From the NCBI GenBank assembly GCA_030407315.1, contig JALQPE010001860.1, forward strand, positions 1 to 64,000: a stretch of DNA of 64,000 nucleotides. The letters run 5' to 3'. Of this stretch, positions 1 through 10,394 are shown in pieces (the first letter of the stretch is position 1; each line of letters begins with the position of its first letter). Both the position numbers and the translations under genes were made by a program. The notes beneath the pieces are model-generated. The model had not been told where the DNA came from. It was given only the letters and a program-made list of their open reading frames with translations, and made no database searches. This DNA comes from Asparagopsis taxiformis. Taxonomy: Eukaryota > Rhodophyta > Florideophyceae > Bonnemaisoniales > Bonnemaisoniaceae.

Positions 1-845
1 AGCCGTACTATTCTGTCCATCCCATATGAATACCGTCCATGCCCCATCATAATAGCGCTAGAAAAGCCTTACTCTACCCAGAAAGATGCCCACGACAGCG
101 TGACGCTCCATCTCATACCACCCCAGACACCGAATTTTACTATATCAGGACACTACTTTTACTGTCTCAGGTGCTGCCCAGGGCAGCACGAAATACTGTC
201 TCCAGGTGCTGCCCAGGGCAGCACGAAATACTGTCTCCAGGTGCTGCCCAGGACAGCACAAAGTACTATCTCCAGGTGCTGCCCAGGGCAGCACAAAGTA
301 CTGTCTACAGGTGCTGCCCAGGCAGCACAAAGTACTGTCTACAGGTGCTGCCCCAGGGCAGCACGAAATACTGTCTACAGGTACTGCCCAGGGCAGCACA
401 AAGTACTGTCTACAGGTACTGCCCAGGGCAGCACAAAGTACTGTCTCCAGGTACTGCCCAGGACAGTGAAAATCACTGTCTCCAGGTACTGCCCAGGACA
501 GTGCACCGTGTTGTTCCATCTATTGTCCCAGGCAGCGCGTATTTCACTATCCGGCCATGTTGCCTTGGCCAATACAAACACTATCCGCCAACATGCCCAG
601 TACAGTAAATTACATCATATCCAGCTATTGAATAAATCATTAATTTTTACTGTCTCCATTCACTGCCCTCACACAGTACTGTGAACAGTGTTTTTTACTG
701 TCTGCAGACAGTGTTCCGTACTGTCTGCCAGACAGTGCAAATCACTGTCTCCAAGTGTGGCATTAATTTTCATTTGCCGCATAGTGATTTTACTGTCTCA
801 GACAGTAAAAAATCACTGTCTCGCAGTACTGTCTGAGGCCCCCTT
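1..845. mobile_element. Subterminal repeat zone of a CACTA-like DNA transposon (partial)
   Basis: The stretch has no gene. It is packed with short direct and inverted copies of motifs such as ACTGTCT/AGACAGT and CTGCCC/GGGCAG, and ends near 820-845 with CAGTACTGTCTGAGGCCCCC. A comparable end, CAGTACTGCCCCAGGCCC, closes the repeat zone of the transposase-bearing element at about 13,080-13,099, so both look like ends of related elements. Dense subterminal repeats in both orientations are characteristic of CACTA elements, where they bind an accessory transposition protein. The other end of the element lies outside the window. Its inner border falls inside the integrase region of the neighbouring gypsy element, which suggests insertion into or replacement of that element. 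The superfamily is inferred from the related element, not from a transposase here. Confidence 0.5.
170..515. repeat. 35-bp tandem repeat array, about 10 copies
   Basis: About ten head-to-tail copies of a roughly 35-bp unit are visible. Each holds a short palindrome (CTGCCCAGGGCAG), then ACGAAATACTGTCT or ACAAAGTACTGTCT, then a CCAG or ACAG spacer. Later copies drift: GTGCTG becomes GTACTG, and GGGCAG becomes GGACAG. The open frames across the array come from the repeat and are not genes. Confidence 0.85.
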
Positions 846-1950
846 TTCAACACCGTAGTGTAGGGTATAGTACATACGGTTTTGTCCGGGATGTCCAGCG
901 AGGACGTGGTGGTGCGTTAACTCCAGCAGCCCGGCCGTAACGAAGCCGGCACAACGATTGTGTACGTTCCTCGTCGTGAGGGTTCCGGCGTCGGAGTAGG
1001 CCATCGTGGCCTTCGAAGAATGCAGCGTCCTGCGTCTCGGACTGTCGTGTCAGTATCGTTTGACAGAACGCGTCCTCGCGTTGAGCTTCGATAAGCTCGT
1101 CCCTCGTAATGGGAAGCTGAACGTCAGCTGGTGGCACGCGTGCCGAATCGTCTTCAGCAGCGCGCTGTTCGTCGAGGAAATCCGGTTCCTCGTCGAGAAC
1201 GTCATCGAGCGACGCGTCGCGGTTGAACTCGAGTCCATCGTTGCCAGCCGTCGCGGCTGGTGTTCGTTCGTCACGAGTCTCGTTCGACGGGTCGTCGTGA
1301 CCCCTGGCATTCGTCGCCTTTTTACGTGCGGGACGTCGATCGTCCTTGCCCATTTCGTGTGGTTGTCGACGACTGCGAGTCGTCACGAGGACTGCGTCCC
1401 CGTACGATGTACGTCATCGTCGACGGGTCGACCGTCGTCATACGTAGATATCACACGTGATAAAGCGTCAGGTACCTGGTGCACGCGCCCAGGCCTGTAC
1501 GTAACTTCGAAATCGAATTCGGCAACGCGTAGCCTCCATCGTAGTAGTCGTCCGGACGCGTCCGTCAACGTCATCAGCCAACGTAAGGCTTCGTGGTCCG
1601 TACGTACGGTAAATCGTTGACCCTCTACGTAGGGTCGGAGCGACGTTATCGCCCAAACGACGGAGTAGCACTCGCGCTCGGTCGCCGAGTAACCACGTCG
1701 GTTTCGTTAAGGGTCTTCGACCAGTACCCAATCGGCACCCATTCGTTGGGCTTATCCTCGTTTTGCTGCTGGAGCAACGTAGCTCCCAGCTGATACGCCG
1801 ACGCGTCGGTATCAATCATGAACGGACGTCCCGCCTTCGGAAGGTGCAATACTGGTGGCGACACCAGTATTGTCTTCAACGTTTCGAACGCATTCGTTTG
1901 CGCGTCCGTTGGGTTCGTCCAATCGGGGGAAGCGTCCTTCTTCAACATCG
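845..1950 (-). pseudogene. Decayed RNase H and integrase N-terminal region of Pol
   Basis: RNase H residues continue in three frames. The first Asp lies in DTDASAYQLGATL (about 1,800), the Glu in ERECYSVVW (about 1,665) and a later Asp in RTDHEALRWL (about 1,600). The tether that follows has the gypsy-typical TYRPGRVHQVPDALSRV (about 1,470-1,510). After an acidic spacer comes an integrase zinc-finger half with THHHVLAGHPGQNRMYYTL (about 870-930). Frame changes near 1,700 and 935 and the abrupt end at 845 before the DDE core make this a pseudogene. Confidence 0.8.
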
Positions 1951-4244
1951 TGTTGAGTGGCCGAGCGATCTCGGCATACCTTTACGAAACGGCGGTAAAC
2001 GTTGGCCGCTCCCAAAAACGATCGACATTGCGTCTTGTCTCGCGGGAACGTAGCCGTCCGAAAGGCTTCCTTGTTCCGTGCTGCGACGTGCAGCTTCCCT
2101 GGGGTAATCACGTGCCCCAGGTAGTCAACTCGTGGTTGAAAGAACGAGCACTTCGTGAGCTTTAACGTTACTCCCGCTGCGCGAAGCAGGGAAAGCACCT
2201 GGTCAACGTGACCCAGGTGAGACTCGAGGTCTTTCGAAAAGACGATTACGTCGTCTAAGTAAACAAGGCACGATTGCCAACGTACTCCGGAGAGGATGAT
2301 GTCCAACGTCCGCTGAAACGTAGCGGGGGAATTTCGTAGCCCGAATGGCATTCGCACGTAGCGATACGTTCCCATGAAAGACGTAAACGTTGTCTTATCA
2401 CGGTCCTCGGCGGAGACGGGCACTTGCCAGTAACCGGCGTTACAATCGAGTGTCGTGAAGATGGCGGCGTCGCCAAGCGAATCGAGGCAATCTTCCATAC
2501 GAGGAAGCGGGTACGAATCAGCGATCGTTTTCGCGTTCAAACGCCTGTAGTCGACACAGAAACGTAAGGATCCGTCCTTCTTCGGCACCAACACGATTGG
2601 TGACGCCCATTCGCTGGACGCGGGTTCGATAACCCCTTCGTTGAGCATCTTCGTGATCTGCTCCTCGGCTATCGAACGTAAAGCCGGACCCTGACGATAG
2701 GGCATTGAACGTATGGGCCGCGTGCCCGGTTCGAGTTCGATTCGATGCTCCGTAGCATTGATTTCGCCGAGGCGTCCGCTCGTCCACATTGACGAATGTG
2801 TAGCTAGCATCTCGTTGATGCGCTTTCGTAAATCCTCGTCGTCGAGGTGCGACAAATCGATTGTCGACTGCCAATCCGTGGCGGGGTCGTTCCCCTTTTC
2901 GTTGACCAACGGGTCTGGCGTTTCGTCGCCCAACCCGTTCGTATTCGTCCGCGTCGTCACGTCGACTAGCGGTAGGTTCAAAACCTTCGCGAGGGCTTCG
3001 CCGCCCTCACGCTTGAGTGGGACGATTCCCAACGGGGAGCGTACCGCGTACGCAATCGTCGCGCCTTTCGGCAGCTCGCGGTCCTTCTTCGTGAAATTAG
3101 ATACGATAATAGAGAACGTCTCTCTGGGTCCTACGTCGACCACTCCGTTGGCTATGCGCAGCCCATGCCGGAATTGCACCGACGCTTTCGGTTCGAGGAA
3201 CACGAGTCCGGTCGCGTCCGTCGTCACGTTGACGGTCCGTTGCGACATCGCCGGTACACGCGTGTACTTCGTCAGGCGAACCGAGAACGTTCGGCTTGGC
3301 CTATTCGAGGCCGCGTTACGCTCGCGGCGTTTCGGGGGCTCCACGTTTGGATTCGTCTCTTCCCCCTCCTCGTACGGAGTCTTCGTATCGCCCTCCGCGA
3401 TAATGGGTATCGTATCCCCTCGATGGAGGTCGATTGTCTGCGCTCGACAGCGTATAGCATCGACATGCCTCGACATGAACGACGTGCCCATTATGACGGG
3501 AACAGCCAGCGTGTTGGCTACGAAGAATTTTACGCGGAACAGCGAGTTCCCAAGCCTGACACGAAGCAGGAGGGCGCCTTCGATAGGCAAACGTCGCCCG
3601 TTGGCGTCTCCGAGCTTCGGTAGCTCTTCGTCACGTAGACAGCGGTCGACCCAGTCGTAGGGTAGTAAACTTGTTCGTATCAAGTTGTAGCCGCTGCACG
3701 TATCCATCGCGATGGTAATCGCCCTCATCACGTTGAGGTCTAGTCCTATCGTTCCGGACACGATATAATGCTTCGAAGCAAGCAGGCACGTGTGCCCGTC
3801 GAGGACCAACGGTTCGGTCCTGACCGGCGCGCGGTCTGCGTCTTCGCTAGCGGTTCGTCGCTTCACCGTATGAGTCCGTATGGCTTCTTTTGCGTCGACA
3901 CGCTTCGTATAAGCCGCGTGCTTGGCTTTCTCGCGCTCGGAAGCGTCGTGCTTCCGGGTAGCGCGTCTCGCTCGTCTGCGAGGCTTCCTCTTCGTGTGAG
4001 GTTTGTTCGTCCCGTTGGACTTCGTTTCTTCCCTCACGTCGGGTGTCGTGTGACTCGAGTTGGCCTTCGCGGCCGTGAGCTTTACGTAACTCTCGTTCAT
4101 CGGTGAGCCTGCGGAGGACCAATCATCGACGTCGGTCGTCCCCCTTTCACGTAAGGGTTCAGGAGATGTGGGTGGCTCGTGACCTACATCGCCTGGTCGT
4201 TTTCCGGCGCGGGGCCGTTCGACACGTCGTCGTCGTGAGCCCAC
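1812..4244 (-). CDS. Pol polyprotein, protease and reverse transcriptase part
   Basis: This 810-residue frame overlaps the Gag end by about 60 nt in the -1 frame. Residues of about 160-300 form a retropepsin-like protease with a DTCSGYNLI active-site variant in place of the usual DT/SG-A. The RT follows from about residue 530 with PSSEWASPIVLVPKKDG, FTTLDCNAGYWQ, the MPFGL..SPATFQR motif and the catalytic YLDDVIVFS. RT copies the element RNA into DNA. The frame ends in nonsense sequence just past the RT thumb (YRRFVK). The true continuation into RNase H lies in another frame, so a frameshift near 1,950-1,990 has split the gene. Confidence 0.85.
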   Translation of the reverse strand: MGSRRRRVERPRAGKRPGDVGHEPPTSPEPLRERGTTDVDDWSSAGSPMNESYVKLTAAKANSSHTTPDVREETKSNGTNKPHTKRKPRRRARRATRKHDASEREKAKHAAYTKRVDAKEAIRTHTVKRRTASEDADRAPVRTEPLVLDGHTCLLASKHYIVSGTIGLDLNVMRAITIAMDTCSGYNLIRTSLLPYDWVDRCLRDEELPKLGDANGRRLPIEGALLLRVRLGNSLFRVKFFVANTLAVPVIMGTSFMSRHVDAIRCRAQTIDLHRGDTIPIIAEGDTKTPYEEGEETNPNVEPPKRRERNAASNRPSRTFSVRLTKYTRVPAMSQRTVNVTTDATGLVFLEPKASVQFRHGLRIANGVVDVGPRETFSIIVSNFTKKDRELPKGATIAYAVRSPLGIVPLKREGGEALAKVLNLPLVDVTTRTNTNGLGDETPDPLVNEKGNDPATDWQSTIDLSHLDDEDLRKRINEMLATHSSMWTSGRLGEINATEHRIELEPGTRPIRSMPYRQGPALRSIAEEQITKMLNEGVIEPASSEWASPIVLVPKKDGSLRFCVDYRRLNAKTIADSYPLPRMEDCLDSLGDAAIFTTLDCNAGYWQVPVSAEDRDKTTFTSFMGTYRYVRMPFGLRNSPATFQRTLDIILSGVRWQSCLVYLDDVIVFSKDLESHLGHVDQVLSLLRAAGVTLKLTKCSFFQPRVDYLGHVITPGKLHVAARNKEAFRTATFPRDKTQCRSFLGAANVYRRFVKVCRDRSATQHDVEEGRFPRLDEPNGRANECVRNVEDNTGVATSIAPSEGGTSVHD

Positions 4245-6589
4245 GAAGCTCGTTCGTCATCGTGACTCGTTTCCACCTCGAGTGGTGTTTCGTCAGCGGA
4301 GGTCGTCACGTAGACTCCGCTGCGGCCATTACGCTGGCCATTTCGTTCGTTCGCCCACGGGCGGGGGTCACGTCGGTCATTACGAAAGTCGCCGCGGCGC
4401 CTGTCGAAGGGCCTCCCCCCGTCACGATTGGGGTTTCGGAGTATCGTAGGCGGCGTGCCGTACCTCCGCGGGGTCACGTTCCCTCGCTCGCCAGGTCGTT
4501 CCTGGTTACGTTTAGCCATTCGTTGGCGGAAGTACTCAGCCTGACGTGGGTTGCTCTTCACGTGGAAGAGGTAGTACTTGTACGCGAAAAAGATCCGTTG
4601 ATCTGGCGTCAGACGCGGACACGTAAACGTCGAGTGGCCATCTTCGCGGCATGACCAACACGACAGCGTCCAGTAATCATTCGGGATTACGGAGTGCGCC
4701 AATTGCGTCTGCTCGCACGTGAGCTTCGGCACGTCCTCGCATGGACGGTTCAATCGAGCTTCGAGCTCGTCCGGCTTTTCGTTTGCCGTTCTCGTATCGT
4801 TGGGCGGCGGCCCGTTCGTGAAGAGGATCGCCTCCAAGTTCTCGGCAACGTGAGCCGCAGCGAGCGACACGTCGTCATCATCCCTCGCGGGGATGTTCGG
4901 GTTACCATCGTGGTAACTGGGCTCGCTAGCCCGTTCATTACGTAAGTACGCGGACTCATCGTAGTCCGCGAACTTCCTCGACTCGTGGTCGGAAATGGCC
5001 AACGTAGGCTTCACCGGAAACCGCACTTTCGGTTTCGCGGCTGACGCGACAGCTGCCGTACGTGCACGGAAGGTCGTTCCTTCGGCCGTCGCCAATCGTC
5101 TCACAACGGTGAGGTCGTTCCTCTCTCGTTCGGGGAGTGACCGGAGTCGTTCCGTCACGGCTGCCCGCGTCGAGGGCAGCAAACCACGTACGTAGTGGTG
5201 AACGAGGAGTCGGTCCGTAAACACGTAGTTACACGCCCGCGTGGCGGTGTCGAGTCTATCAGCGTACTGATTCTCGTCCTCGTTAGGACTCTGCGTGATC
5301 ATCGTGACCTTTTCGTAGGCCTCCTGCAGCACGTCGTCTTGCAGGTATCGTTTGATCAACGCGTTGATCACGTGAGGCCACGAGAACCTCTTCGTCGGAT
5401 CAGTCGTGATCACACCAGTCGTACACTGGGAATCGTAGAACCGTCGGGCGTCCCCTTCGAGGAAGAAGTGCAGCGCACGTACTGCCACTCCCTCGCACAC
5501 TCCGAGTGTGCTGAACCCATCACGTATTTGGGCGAGGAATCCGAGCAACGTAATCGGATTCCGGCCGGAGAACGGCTTTAACGTAGGGAAAAGTCCCTCC
5601 AGCTCACGTTTGAGCTTATGTACGCTTTGACTCTCGTTCACGTAGAGATGTTCACGTACATCGTTAAGTCGGTACATGCGGTACGACACCACGTTCGCAA
5701 ATGCGTCGAGCATTGTCGTGTGCTCTGCCAACGCGTGGCAAACGGGTCCGAGGGCGTTCCCTGGTAAGCGTACCGCGTCGGCACGTTCGTTTTCGTGGAC
5801 TCGCGTGTCCGTCGTGCCGAACGTACCCAGCCACGGAATGTACGTTTCACGTGGCGGGGGAGCTCTCGTATCGAATTGCGCAGCTCGTGCTGCGTCCGCC
5901 GACCGCGCGTGGTCTGGCGTATCGTTAAAACGCAATTGCCTTCGTGGCGTCTCGTCGGGGTTGGCGATGGCTCGTTGCACTGTCGCCCCCCTTCCGTACG
6001 TGGTCGGGGTCGTCGGACCGGGTGTTGGTGGGTATCCTCCCGGAACGGCCGGGGAGGATTGCGAGTTATAGGCGCGCGAGCCTTCATCGTAATTCGGATC
6101 GCTTCCGCTCGGCGGAGCGGAACGTCCGGCGACGATTTCGTTGAATACTACGACAAACGAGTCGAGTCTTCCCTCCACGGCGGAGAGGCGGTTTCGTAAA
6201 TCTTCGTTTTCCCGTTCGAGGGTCGCTGAGCGTTCACGTAACGCACGAGCTTCGCGCTCCGAGACTCCGAGTCTCTGCCTTACGGCTTCGTCGACGGCCG
6301 CGTCGCTCGCCCTTTCGATGTGACCTCGAAGGTCTTCGTACACTACACGTAGTGCCGTGGGAGTCACGTTCCCTTGCTCGAGCTGACCGCGCGTTGCGGG
6401 GTCCATACTCACGGACTCAAACGGGCTTACCGTACGTGGTAGCTGGCCGATCGCCTCGATATCCGGCGGGATAGATCGATCAGTCGCGAAGATCGCTTCT
6501 GCTGACAAGGCCACGTCGGCTTCGGCGTCCACTGACGTTGGCAACGGTTGCCTGGGCGACGCGCTGGAATTCGACACAGTGTAATTCAT
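4184..6589 (-). CDS. Gag polyprotein of the gypsy element
   Basis: This 801-residue open frame has a coiled-coil-prone segment at roughly residues 90-150, a central region typical of retrotransposon capsid (about 270-450, with the W-P-H and Y-D-L-like patterns of the gag family), and a single CCHC zinc knuckle near residue 640 that starts CWSC and fits CX2CX4HX4C. A basic, Arg/Asn/Gly-rich tail follows. Gag packages the element RNA into particles. The frame is intact although Pol downstream is broken. The start is the first ATG after the LTR and leader, about 100 bp from the primer-binding site. Confidence 0.8.
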   Translation of the reverse strand: MNYTVSNSSASPRQPLPTSVDAEADVALSAEAIFATDRSIPPDIEAIGQLPRTVSPFESVSMDPATRGQLEQGNVTPTALRVVYEDLRGHIERASDAAVDEAVRQRLGVSEREARALRERSATLERENEDLRNRLSAVEGRLDSFVVVFNEIVAGRSAPPSGSDPNYDEGSRAYNSQSSPAVPGGYPPTPGPTTPTTYGRGATVQRAIANPDETPRRQLRFNDTPDHARSADAARAAQFDTRAPPPRETYIPWLGTFGTTDTRVHENERADAVRLPGNALGPVCHALAEHTTMLDAFANVVSYRMYRLNDVREHLYVNESQSVHKLKRELEGLFPTLKPFSGRNPITLLGFLAQIRDGFSTLGVCEGVAVRALHFFLEGDARRFYDSQCTTGVITTDPTKRFSWPHVINALIKRYLQDDVLQEAYEKVTMITQSPNEDENQYADRLDTATRACNYVFTDRLLVHHYVRGLLPSTRAAVTERLRSLPERERNDLTVVRRLATAEGTTFRARTAAVASAAKPKVRFPVKPTLAISDHESRKFADYDESAYLRNERASEPSYHDGNPNIPARDDDDVSLAAAHVAENLEAILFTNGPPPNDTRTANEKPDELEARLNRPCEDVPKLTCEQTQLAHSVIPNDYWTLSCWSCREDGHSTFTCPRLTPDQRIFFAYKYYLFHVKSNPRQAEYFRQRMAKRNQERPGERGNVTPRRYGTPPTILRNPNRDGGRPFDRRRGDFRNDRRDPRPWANERNGQRNGRSGVYVTTSADETPLEVETSHDDERASWAHDDDVSNGPAPENDQAM

Positions 6590-6688
6590 AGACCGTCGTC
6601 TGTAGCACGTAGCTTTTCGTTAACGTAAAAGAGCTCAACCTCGTGGGTTGTCGTTTTGCTCGTAGCAACTTCTAGGTCGGAAGACCAG

Positions 6689-7352
6689 TGTGGAACGATA
6701 GTTCGTTAGACGTAGTAGCTGGTACGAGCCAGTGGACACGCTGTCCTTACGAAACGAAACGAACAGTCCACCCGCTGGTGTTTTGACTGTATGTTAGGTA
6801 GAACGGTAGAGATAGGTTAGCGAGTAGACACGAGCGTCACGACGCAACAATCCACGCGAGGATTACGTTAGCAAACGAGGTGGTACGTCACCGGAGGCGC
6901 TCTCAACCAAGCCCGGAGGCACTACACGCAATCAGCCTTACGTGCGGCGATGGGTAGGGAGTACGCAGCTCGACGGAGACGAAGCCTCGTTAGGCAGAAC
7001 GTAAAACGTAAAACGTAGAAGTCAGTCGTAGACTAGAGCCGTTGCTCGTTCGATGTATTGTCCCCTTTCCCTCCCGGCACGATGCTAATACCTATATAGC
7101 CACGATGGCATCGCTTTACAGTGTAAACACTGCTTCGTAATGTCCCCGAATGGGAAAGGACCTTGTGGGTCACACGAAGGGACTCGTTGGTCCGTTGGCC
7201 GTTGCCAGTACGTTCGTTGCACACGTGTGCCGGTTGCGCGCGCGCATGCGCCAGCAATGTTCGTGCATTGCTGTCGCCGGTCGTATCCGCCGAAATTCGA
7301 ATTCCGCGGAAACGTAAATATTTGCAATTTCGGAATTGCCACGTATACTACA
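6689..7352 (-). repeat. 5' LTR of the gypsy element (copy 1)
   Basis: Read on the minus strand this 664-bp segment starts TGTAGTATACGTGGC and ends CGTTCCACA, so it has TG...CA ends. It is followed after one base by TGGTCTTCCGACC, a plausible tRNA 3'-end-complementary primer site. A diverged inverse copy lies at 26588-27237 and an identical copy at 14439-15102. Contains CpG- and ACGT-rich sequence. No 3' LTR exists to compare, so insertion age cannot be estimated. Confidence 0.75.
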
Positions 7353-8380
7353 ACCTGTCTGGTCCTGAGAAAAGTTTCAGAAGCTTTACGTATCCTTGCC
7401 ATCATGACGGTTTCTTCTGCCGGAACATTTTTCGCGTCTTCAACAGATTCCCCTCGCCACCGCGTGATTGGACAGTGGGTGCTCACCATAGTACTGCTCC
7501 TCTCTGATATGAGATGGAATACAGGACTTAAGAAGCATCTTTTTGCTGCCTCTTCTGTCGCATGTGGACTCTCCGAAATTCCTTTTCCTAGTGCAAAATA
7601 CACGCGTCTGCAATCGGCAGACGTCCATTGTTTTGTATTGTGACCTACCGCACCCAGCGTGATGGCTATTCGTGCGAGCCAGTCATCGGCCATGATGAGC
7701 TCCATTGATGACAGATGTTCATTCTTATGGTTCGAGTTTCGAACCCCTCTTTTAAGAGGCTGGTGCATTCTCTCGAATAAAAGCTCTTCCACATGTTTCG
7801 CAGCTCCAAAAGCTGGTAATGTATGTACGCAAAATTCTATCAACCGATGCAAGTTCGGTTTGTCCAGATGTTTCATTGCAATAGGATCCTTCTTGCATAC
7901 CTCATGCAGTTCTTTCATATAGTCTGAAACAAGAGCTAGAATGTGGTCATGGCGTCCGCCATTCTCGGCCTCGAACCTCCTGGTTGACTCAAGTCCATCT
8001 ATCCACCATGTTGGGATGAATCGAATGCTGGCAACAACCATTTGAAACTTTTTCAGCAAACGAAGAATACGTTCAAGTTTTTCATACCCGTCCCAAGAGT
8101 TCCCGATGACGATACGAAATGCCGAATAAAATGCTTGGGGAGCTACAACGAGAACAGCGAATATATCGCTCATGTTCATCGATAATAGGTAGTTCTGCCC
8201 GAATACCTGACTCTGACTACTCAAACAGAACATTCGGAGGGTATTCAGTAGAACTGTTTCCGCAACATTTCGAATTACAGGTGTTGCTGCAGTGATTGTC
8301 GCATTCATCACATCTTGAGCCAGTCCGGAGAGCAGATGGTCTGGGGAAACTACAGCAGAGCGATATGGATCGAATTGACA
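7085..8380 (-). pseudogene. Transposase C-terminal fragment fused to LTR sequence (copy 1)
   Basis: From about 8,375 the frame reads QFDPYRSAVVSPDHLLSGL, a form of the D-P.R.....D.LH.L..G motif of tnp2-like enzymes. Further on it has KPNLHRLIEFCVHTLPAFG, HVEELLFERMHQPLKR and SNHKNEHL, typical of the same family's C-terminal helical region. At 7352 the reading passes, without a stop, into the gypsy LTR, and the last 89 or so residues are encoded by the LTR in antisense to nothing coding. The annotated start at 8311 would be GTG and is unlikely. The real frame enters from the upstream fragment through a frame change. Confidence 0.65.
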
Positions 8381-9393
8381 AGGAACAACTGGAACTCCTT
8401 CTTGTTTGTAGGAACTCCTCTCCGCACACGATTAAGGGATTCACTCAAATTATGGAGTGCCTTATTCTCAATCGGATCTAGGCTTAGTCCAAGAACTTTG
8501 AGCTGATCTTGTGATGCGACTTCCCTCACAAGCTTGTTTCGGTGCATTCCTCGGGCATGCGTACTCATCTGACTGTTTAGCAATGCTGTGTATGCATTTC
8601 GTGAACCTCCACTGCTGCTCATATCTTGCTTTTCGAAAATGCAGCTATGGCATGGTGTATTACTGGTGTGTCCACGGACATCCAGAGTATGCGAAACAGC
8701 TGGGTAATCTCCGATAAATCCAACAGGATCCAGGAATATGACCACGTCTTCTCCATTTGCATCTTTCGCTGGAAAACCGTCTGTACTTCCCTTCACAATG
8801 TCGGGTACAACTCTCTCAATTACAACATTTGTTGAAACTCCCGGGGGAACGAATCCAAGAACGCGGACTGCGTAGAAGCTTGCTCTCTTGCTTGGCTGTA
8901 TGCCTAATGGAAGCATATAGCAGCCACCAAAACTTCCTTTCCGGCTTGTGAACGGCTGGAAGTCATCAGCATATAGCAGAAATCGGTATACGATATATTT
9001 CCTGCCATCTGAAAGATTCCCCTCACTGCAGGCATCCATACGTTTAGAGCCGGGGTGCCATCTAGACCTCTTGTCTGGAGCTCCTATGAGCTGGACGTCT
9101 TTCACCCGAATTTGTTCGCGATGTAGCTGCCCAGTTGCTCCCCTTGTGGAGCAAATGAGAAAAGTCGCATTTTCAGAGCGTCCCTTTTTCAGATGTCTGT
9201 TCACGAGTAGTAACTCTTCAAATGTGCTCCCATCAGACTTACTTTTTGGCCGAAACAGAGTGATAGCGTCACCTGCCCGAATATCATTGTTGCAATGTTC
9301 TCCGTCGAGCGTTGTGGTGGAGACGACACGCCTCGCATTTCTTTTCTCAGTTTCTTCCATTGCATCGATTTGCGGGCCTATCACATCTTCCAT
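8350..9393 (-). pseudogene. Transposase core fragment, tnp2-like (copy 1)
   Basis: This 347-residue frame holds YADDFQPF followed by YMLPLGIQPSKRASF, RVLGFVPPGV, PVGFIGDYPAVSHTL and RGHTSNTPCHSC. The succession of an acidic YxDD-F, a LP.GI.P..R segment, an aliphatic GD.PA strand and an HxxNxxCxxC metal-binding site matches the tnp2/Plavaka type of CACTA transposase. The true continuation (GVPVVPCQFDPYRSAVV...) lies in the -1 frame from about 8,370, so this frame ends in about 15 nonsense residues. The break is identical in the second copy. Confidence 0.65.
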
Positions 9394-9686
9394 ATTTGAT
9401 TCTTATTGTTCTTCTCCGGTTGCAAGATAACTTGCAATGATGATAGCTTCAATTCTCCAGTCACTCCTTGCTGCAAAACTTCTTCTGCTCCTAGAATTCT
9501 TTCCAATTTCGATGTTCTTTCCCTGTTTCGTTCTGGCTCCTCCCAGCTTAGCCACCAGGGCCTCTTGATTTGTCGTCAGCATACATATGATCCTCAACTC
9601 GTCTCCATGTCGGGCGTATACCTTTCTGTGCATCTTGTGACCGTCATGATCTGATGCACTTACCGAAATGCGATGGAATGGGTCAT

Positions 9687-10394
9687 TCAGAACAGCTGAA
9701 CGGCATTTGACAATGAAAGAGTTTTCAATACTTTCTGAAGCAATTTGATATGCTTCATCTTCTCTTTCATCACTATTATCCCTTTACTAGACTTTATGCA
9801 GTCCAGAATGGGTCCGGTCTGTATATCCCTTTCCGCCCATGTGCTCGGTAGCACGACTCGTACCGATGTAGTACAATGAGCTCTACGGCTACTAGACAGT
9901 CCTGGAGACATCTTTCCAAGCCTAGAGCCGCTTTTTGTTACATCTATTTCACACGTTGTATCCATGCTTTGTGGGAAACATGTTTTCAGAATGAACGGTA
10001 AAATGACTTTCCTCATGTACGAGTCGCTAGGTGCTTGATCCGAAATGTCCCGCTTGAAATTAGACATCTCACGCATACCTTCATAGTCCTTGCGTTTCAT
10101 CCGTAGCGTTCCACTAAGCAATATTATTGCAGAGAATACTGGCCAGGTCAGCAGTTTATCCACAAGTCCGCGGTCATCTTCCGCTGCCTCTTCTCCGTCG
10201 TGGTCATCACAGCTCTCGGCCGAGCTTTCCTCAGAGCCTATCGTTTCTTCTTCTCTGGTAACTTTTCCAGCCTCAAAAAATGCAATGTGCTCTTCTCCAT
10301 TGCCACTAGAAATATTCTCTTCTTCAGCAGATGCTTTTCCGACGTTTTCGTCCGGTATATCGGCGTGAACCTCGAATAAATGTTTCGTTCGAAA
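9687..10394 (-). pseudogene. Transposase N-terminal part (copy 1)
   Basis: An open frame runs from just after a stop at about 10,395. It gives a strongly acidic segment (many Glu, Asp, Ser) and then about 150 residues beginning DKLLTWPVFSAIIL, with a VLPSTWAERDIQTGP stretch. This is the layout expected ahead of a tnp2-like core. No ATG is obvious at the head of the frame, so an upstream exon or decay is possible. The frame stops before the core fragments, and a short frame at 9403-9633 may be a linking piece. Assignment rests on position and general pattern, not on a clear motif. Confidence 0.4.

Larger units (their letters stand above)
845..7352 (-). mobile_element. Ty3/gypsy LTR retrotransposon, 3' truncated and decayed
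   Basis: On the minus strand, from 7352 down, are a 5' LTR (7352-6689), a presumed primer-binding site beginning TGG at 6687, a short leader, Gag (6589-4184), and Pol with aspartic protease, reverse transcriptase, RNase H and the start of integrase. Pol overlaps Gag in the -1 frame, as is common in this group. The order protease-RT-RNase H-integrase places it in Ty3/gypsy. Pol is broken by frame changes near 1,950-1,990, 1,700 and 935. The sequence stops just after the integrase zinc-binding HHCC region at about 845, where unrelated subterminal repeats begin, so the integrase core and the 3' LTR are missing. The element is not autonomous. Confidence 0.85.

Noticed and set aside
39..684. Open frames of up to 194 codons on both strands over the repeat array
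   Set aside because: They are made of the same 35-bp unit read in three frames; no protein family and no independent start context.
2713..3660. Long plus-strand frame (315 codons) opposite Pol
   Set aside because: It mirrors the protease-RT coding region on the other strand, where clear motifs exist.
7140..7643. Plus-strand frame over the LTR and transposase end
   Set aside because: Antisense shadow of the LTR-transposase fusion; no recognisable protein.
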